Source: Cyanobacteriota bacterium (GTDB taxonomy: Bacteria > Cyanobacteriota > Cyanobacteriia > PCC-6307 > Cyanobiaceae). Taken from it: 8,834 nucleotides of DNA. Shown here in pieces: positions 1-8,834 of the stretch; the stretch's first letter is position 1; each line of letters opens with the position of its first letter. Below the pieces are notes generated by a model that saw only the letters and a list, made by a program, of their open reading frames with translations, made no database searches and was not told where the DNA came from. The stretch lies in NCBI GenBank assembly GCA_947463165.1, contig CANHSW010000071.1, forward strand, positions 1-8,834. The letters run 5' to 3'. Both the position numbers and the translations under genes were made by a program.

Positions 1-1206
1 GAGATTGAAGCGCGGCAAACCAAGCTCGGACCCGAGGAAATCACCCGCGAAATTCCCAACGTCGCCGAAGAAACCTTAGGGAATCTCGACGAGATGGGCA
101 TCATCCGCATCGGTGCCTATGTGGAAAGCGGCGACATCTTGGTGGGCAAGGTGACGCCTAAGGGCGAATCAGACCAGCCGCCGGAAGAGAAGCTGCTGCG
201 GGCGATCTTTGGCGAAAAAGCCCGCGATGTGCGCGACAACTCCCTGCGGGTGCCCAACACCGAGCGCGGCCGCGTCGTCGACGTGCGCATCTACACCCGC
301 GAGCAGGGCGATGAACTGCCGCCGGGCGCCAACATGGTGGTGCGGGTGTATGTGGCCCAGCGCCGCAAGATCCAGGTGGGCGACAAGATGGCTGGCCGCC
401 ACGGCAACAAGGGGATCATCAGCCGCATCCTGCCCTCCCAGGACATGCCCTACCTGCCGGATGGCACGCCGATCGACATCGTGCTCAACCCGCTCGGGGT
501 ACCCAGCCGCATGAACGTGGGCCAGGTATTCGAGTGCTTGATGGGCTGGGCCGCCGCCAATCTCGACTGCCGCGTCAAGGTGGTGCCCTTCGATGAAATG
601 CATGGCGCTGAGAAATCGAAGCAAACCGTGCAGGCCTATCTGGAGGAAGCCGCCAAGCAACCGGGTAAGGAATGGGTGTACAACCCCGATAACCCCGGCA
701 AGATTCAGCTGATCGATGGTCGCAGTGGCGAACCCTTTGACCAGCCGGTAACGGTGGGCTATGCCCACATCCTCAAGCTGGTGCACCTGGTGGACGACAA
801 GATCCATGCCCGCTCTACCGGCCCCTACTCGCTCGTCACCCAGCAGCCGCTGGGGGGCAAGGCCCAGCAGGGCGGCCAGCGCTTGGGAGAGATGGAGGTG
901 TGGGCCCTGGAGGCCTACGGCGCCGCCTACACCCTGCAGGAGCTGCTCACGGTCAAGTCCGACGACATGCAGGGCCGCAACGAGGCGCTCAACGCCATCG
1001 TCAAGGGCAAACCGATCCCCCGCCCCGGCACCCCCGAATCGTTCAAGGTGCTGATGCGCGAGCTGCAGTCCCTCGGTTTGGACATCGCCGTATATACCGA
1101 TGCGGGCGAAGAAGTGGATCTGATGCAGGACGTCAATCCCCGCCGCAGCACCCCCAGCCGTCCCACCTACGAATCCCTCGGCGTCGCGGATTACGACGAC
1201 GACTGA
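1..1206 (+). CDS. rpoB: RNA polymerase beta subunit (RpoB), C-terminal part; 5' end outside window
   Basis: Beta subunit of DNA-dependent RNA polymerase, forming one side of the active-site cleft and contacting the RNA-DNA hybrid in the cytoplasm. The frame is open from base 1 and ends at TGA 1204-1206, giving 401 visible residues, roughly the last third or more of a cyanobacterial RpoB. Visible signatures (numbered from the first visible residue) are [12 protein letters not shown] at 127-138, whose two lysines K129 and K137 match the substrate-contacting pair K1065/K1073 of E. coli, and the nearly invariant C-terminal stretch [19 protein letters not shown] at about 291-309, followed by [11 protein letters not shown]. 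The protein ends with a short acidic DYDDD tail, common in picocyanobacteria. The ATG at base 94 is internal; homology runs straight through it. It is first in the rpoB-rpoC1-rpoC2 run. No frameshift or missing key residue was seen. Confidence 0.98.
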   Translation, partial: EIEARQTKLGPEEITREIPNVAEETLGNLDEMGIIRIGAYVESGDILVGKVTPKGESDQPPEEKLLRAIFGEKARDVRDNSLRVPNTERGRVVDVRIYTREQGDELPPGANMVVRVYVAQRRKIQVGDKMAGRHGNKGIISRILPSQDMPYLPDGTPIDIVLNPLGVPSRMNVGQVFECLMGWAAANLDCRVKVVPFDEMHGAEKSKQTVQAYLEEAAKQPGKEWVYNPDNPGKIQLIDGRSGEPFDQPVTVGYAHILKLVHLVDDKIHARSTGPYSLVTQQPLGGKAQQGGQRLGEMEVWALEAYGAAYTLQELLTVKSDDMQGRNEALNAIVKGKPIPRPGTPESFKVLMRELQSLGLDIAVYTDAGEEVDLMQDVNPRRSTPSRPTYESLGVADYDDD

Positions 1207-1216
1207 TCGCTGATGG

Positions 1217-1252
1217 ATCGCGAACCGCCGCTTAAGCCGGCGTCGCGATTTT
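1217..1252 (+). terminator. Terminator-like hairpin in the rpoB-rpoC1 spacer (candidate attenuator or RNA-processing site)
   Basis: Directly visible: outer arms ATCGCGA (1217-1223) and TCGCGAT (1243-1249) pair over 7 bp. Inside them CGCCG (1226-1230) pairs with CGGCG (1238-1242), leaving a 2-nt AC bulge on the 5' side and a 7-nt loop, CTTAAGC. The stem runs into TTTT (1249-1252) and then a pyrimidine-rich stretch to about 1270. It starts 10 nt after the rpoB stop and finishes about 40 nt before the rpoC1 ATG. By form it resembles an intrinsic terminator with a short, C-interrupted U tract. Because rpoC1 lies immediately downstream, partial attenuation, 3'-end protection or RNase processing is more likely than full termination. 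That role is inference. Confidence 0.5.
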
Positions 1253-1292
1253 CCCTTCTGTTCTTCTCTCGATCTCCGCCAGCCTCCAGCAG

Positions 1293-3197
1293 ATGTCCAA
1301 CAGCAACCTGCGCACCGAAAACCACTTCGACTACGTGAAGATCACGCTCGCTTCCCCCGAGCGGATCATGGAGTGGGGTCAGCGCACCCTGCCCAACGGT
1401 CAGGTGGTGGGCGAGGTGACCAAGCCCGAAACCATCAACTACCGCACGCTCAAGCCCGAGATGGACGGGCTGTTCTGCGAGAAGATCTTTGGCCCCTCCA
1501 AGGATTGGGAGTGCCACTGCGGTAAGTACAAGCGCGTTCGGCACCGCGGCATCGTCTGCGAGCGCTGCGGCGTGGAGGTTACCGAGAGTCGGGTGCGGCG
1601 CCACCGCATGGGCTTCATCAAGTTGGCCGCCCCGGTATCCCACGTGTGGTACCTGAAGGGGATTCCCAGTTATGTGGCGATTCTGCTGGACATGCCCCTG
1701 CGGGATGTGGAGCAGATTGTCTACTTCAACTGCTACGTGGTGCTCGACCCAGGCGACCACAAGGATCTCACCTATAAACAGCTGCTCACCGAAGATGAGT
1801 GGCTGGAGATCGAAGATCAGATCTATGCCGAGGATTCGGAGATTGAGAATGAGCCCATGGTTGGCATCGGCGCTGAAGCGCTGAAGCAACTACTGGAAGA
1901 CCTGGATCTAAACGAAACCGCTGAACAGCTGCGGGAGGAGATCGCCGCCAGCAAGGGCCAAAAGCGGGCCAAGCTGATCAAGCGGCTGCGGGTGATCGAC
2001 AACTTCGTGGCCACCAATGCCCGTCCCGAGTGGATGGTGCTGGATGTGATCCCGGTGATCCCGCCCGATCTGCGGCCGATGGTGCAGCTGGACGGCGGTC
2101 GCTTCGCCACCAGCGATCTCAACGACCTCTATCGCCGGGTGATCAACCGCAATAACCGGTTGGCACGCCTCCAGGAGATTCTTGCTCCCGAAATCATTGT
2201 CCGCAACGAAAAGCGGATGCTGCAGGAGGCGGTAGATGCTCTGATCGACAACGGTCGCCGCGGTCGCACCGTGGTGGGTGCCAACAACCGGGCCCTCAAA
2301 TCGCTCAGCGACATCATCGAAGGCAAGCAGGGTCGCTTCCGTCAAAACCTGCTCGGTAAGCGGGTGGACTACTCCGGTCGTTCGGTGATCGTGGTGGGTC
2401 CGAAGCTGAAGATGCACCAGTGCGGCCTGCCGAAGGAGATGGCTATTGAGCTATTTCAGCCCTTCGTTATTCATCGGCTGATCCGCCAGAACATCGTCAA
2501 TAACATCAAGGCGGCCAAGAAGCTGATTCAGCGGGCCGATGACGAGGTGATGCAGGTGCTGCAAGAGGTGATCGAGGGTCACCCAATCCTGCTAAACCGC
2601 GCCCCCACCCTGCACCGCCTCGGCATTCAGGCCTTTGAGCCGAAGCTGGTGGATGGCCGGGCGATCCAGCTGCACCCGCTGGTCTGTCCCGCCTTCAACG
2701 CCGACTTCGACGGTGACCAGATGGCTGTGCACGTGCCCTTGGCGATCGAGGCTCAGACAGAAGCCCGCCTGTTGATGCTGGCCAGCAACAACATCCTTTC
2801 GCCGGCCACCGGCGAGCCGATCATCACCCCCTCCCAGGACATGGTGCTGGGGGCCTATTACCTCACCGCCGAACAGCCGGGATCGAGTCGGCCCACCTTT
2901 GGCGATCGGGATCTCACCTTCGCCAACCTCGACGACGTGATGGCCGCCTTCGAGGGCAAGCACCTGCGCCTGCACGACTGGATATGGGTGCGCTTCAACG
3001 GCGAGGTGGATTGCGGCGAGGAAGACAAGCAACCCCAGAAAGAAGAGACCCTCAGCGATGGCACCCGCATTGAACAGTGGCTATACCGCCGCGACCGCTT
3101 CGATGAAGATGGAGCTCTAATTAGTCGCTATCTGCTTACCACCGTGGGCCGGGTAGTTATCAACCGCACCATCATCGACGCAGTCGCTGCCGCTTAA
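1293..3197 (+). CDS. rpoC1: RNA polymerase gamma subunit (RpoC1; N-terminal part of beta-prime)
   Basis: In cyanobacteria beta-prime is split in two; RpoC1 is the N-terminal half and holds the catalytic metal. At 634 aa it has the normal picocyanobacterial length. The start ATG 1293 gives [20 protein letters not shown], the expected conserved N-terminus, although no good Shine-Dalgarno precedes it. Zinc ligands are C74, C76, C89 and C92 (CHCGKY...CERCG), matching C70/C72/C85/C88 of E. coli beta-prime. Clamp and rudder-type sequence follows, then [20 protein letters not shown] at about 347-366 (switch and template-contacting region), [16 protein letters not shown], and NADFDGD at 469-475, whose three aspartates chelate the catalytic Mg2+. 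It ends at TAA 3195-3197, at the usual split point before the part carried by RpoC2. It lies 86 bp after rpoB and is probably co-transcribed with it. Confidence 0.98.
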   Translation: MSNSNLRTENHFDYVKITLASPERIMEWGQRTLPNGQVVGEVTKPETINYRTLKPEMDGLFCEKIFGPSKDWECHCGKYKRVRHRGIVCERCGVEVTESRVRRHRMGFIKLAAPVSHVWYLKGIPSYVAILLDMPLRDVEQIVYFNCYVVLDPGDHKDLTYKQLLTEDEWLEIEDQIYAEDSEIENEPMVGIGAEALKQLLEDLDLNETAEQLREEIAASKGQKRAKLIKRLRVIDNFVATNARPEWMVLDVIPVIPPDLRPMVQLDGGRFATSDLNDLYRRVINRNNRLARLQEILAPEIIVRNEKRMLQEAVDALIDNGRRGRTVVGANNRALKSLSDIIEGKQGRFRQNLLGKRVDYSGRSVIVVGPKLKMHQCGLPKEMAIELFQPFVIHRLIRQNIVNNIKAAKKLIQRADDEVMQVLQEVIEGHPILLNRAPTLHRLGIQAFEPKLVDGRAIQLHPLVCPAFNADFDGDQMAVHVPLAIEAQTEARLLMLASNNILSPATGEPIITPSQDMVLGAYYLTAEQPGSSRPTFGDRDLTFANLDDVMAAFEGKHLRLHDWIWVRFNGEVDCGEEDKQPQKEETLSDGTRIEQWLYRRDRFDEDGALISRYLLTTVGRVVINRTIIDAVAAA

Positions 3198-3210
3198 TTC
3201 CAATGGCCCC

Positions 3211-3308
3211 TATTCAGTGCCACTTATTCAGTGCCTTCAACTCAGTACCGCAAACTCAGTGACGCCAGCTCAGTGCCGCCTATTCAGGGCAGTCAACTAA
3301 GGGCCTCC
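3211..3308 (+). repeat. Degenerate tandem array, 14-bp period, seven units, in the rpoC1-rpoC2 spacer
   Basis: Seven consecutive units with an exact 14-bp step begin at 3211, 3225, 3239, 3253, 3267, 3281 and 3295: TATTCAGTGCCACT, TATTCAGTGCCTTC, AACTCAGTACCGCA, AACTCAGTGACGCC, AGCTCAGTGCCGCC, TATTCAGGGCAGTC and AACTAAGGGCCTCC. The shared core is TCAGTGCC; decay is strongest in the last two units. Two unit flavours alternate (TATTCAG and AACTCAG). The 14 bases before 3211 match the first unit at only about half the positions and may be a further worn copy reaching back to the rpoC1 stop codon. The period is not a multiple of three, so it does not encode a repeating peptide. There are no spacers between units, so it is not CRISPR. 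Function unknown; it could be slippage-derived, a cluster of protein-binding sites or a structured leader for rpoC2. Confidence 0.85.
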
Positions 3309-7519
<4,211 letters not shown>

Positions 7520-7537
7520 GCCGCTCCGCCATGGTGA

Positions 7538-8834
<1,297 letters not shown>

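Noticed and set aside
169..807. 212-codon minus-strand open frame opposite rpoB, and similar ones at 1191-1889 and 3293-3982
   Set aside because: His/Gly/Val-rich shadow translations of conserved coding sequence; the third also spans the repeat spacer but shows no domain, start context or homology that I recognise.
3211..3308. CRISPR array
   Set aside because: Units are 14 bp, directly adjacent, degenerate and without unique spacers; no cas genes nearby.

Overview
This is a picocyanobacterial RNA polymerase operon segment (Synechococcus / Cyanobium / Prochlorococcus type). The evidence is: beta-prime split into RpoC1 (gamma) and RpoC2, which is diagnostic of cyanobacteria and plastids; a very large insertion in the RpoC2 trigger loop; a high-light-inducible (Hli) chlorophyll-binding protein gene downstream; and clearly GC-rich, G/C-ending codon use, which points to a Cyanobium or GC-rich Synechococcus rather than a low-GC Prochlorococcus. 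I saw no intact copy of the HIP1 octamer (GCGATCGC), which also fits the picocyanobacterial branch. Species cannot be named from the sequence alone.

Layout, all on the + strand: 1-1206, 3' part of rpoB (beta; start lies upstream of the window); 1207-1292, spacer with a terminator-like hairpin; 1293-3197, complete rpoC1 (634 aa); 3198-3412, an unusually structured 215-bp spacer with a strict 14-bp-period degenerate tandem array, a second repeat pair and a hairpin; 3413-7519, complete rpoC2 (1368 aa); 7520-7601, spacer with an inverted repeat; 7602-7775, a 57-aa Hli protein; 7766-8834, rlmN (radical SAM 23S rRNA/tRNA A2 methyltransferase), starting inside the 3' end of hli and cut off by the window end just after its catalytic C-terminal cysteine.

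Functionally, rpoB, rpoC1 and rpoC2 supply the catalytic core of RNA polymerase. RpoB carries the two active-site lysines. RpoC1 carries the Mg-binding NADFDGD loop and the first zinc site. RpoC2 carries the bridge helix, trigger loop, second zinc site and cyanobacterial SI3 insertion. The tail of the run links a photoprotective membrane protein (hli) to a translation-fidelity enzyme (rlmN) through a stop/start overlap. The genes themselves are ordinary and intact. I did not find a new multi-gene system. What is worth a second look is in the three spacers: each can form a hairpin, two of the hairpins share an odd common architecture (outer stem, 5' AC bulge, CGCC/GGCG inner stem), and the rpoC1-rpoC2 spacer holds the 14-bp tandem array. 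None of the three fully visible starts (rpoC1, rpoC2, hli) has a convincing Shine-Dalgarno sequence.
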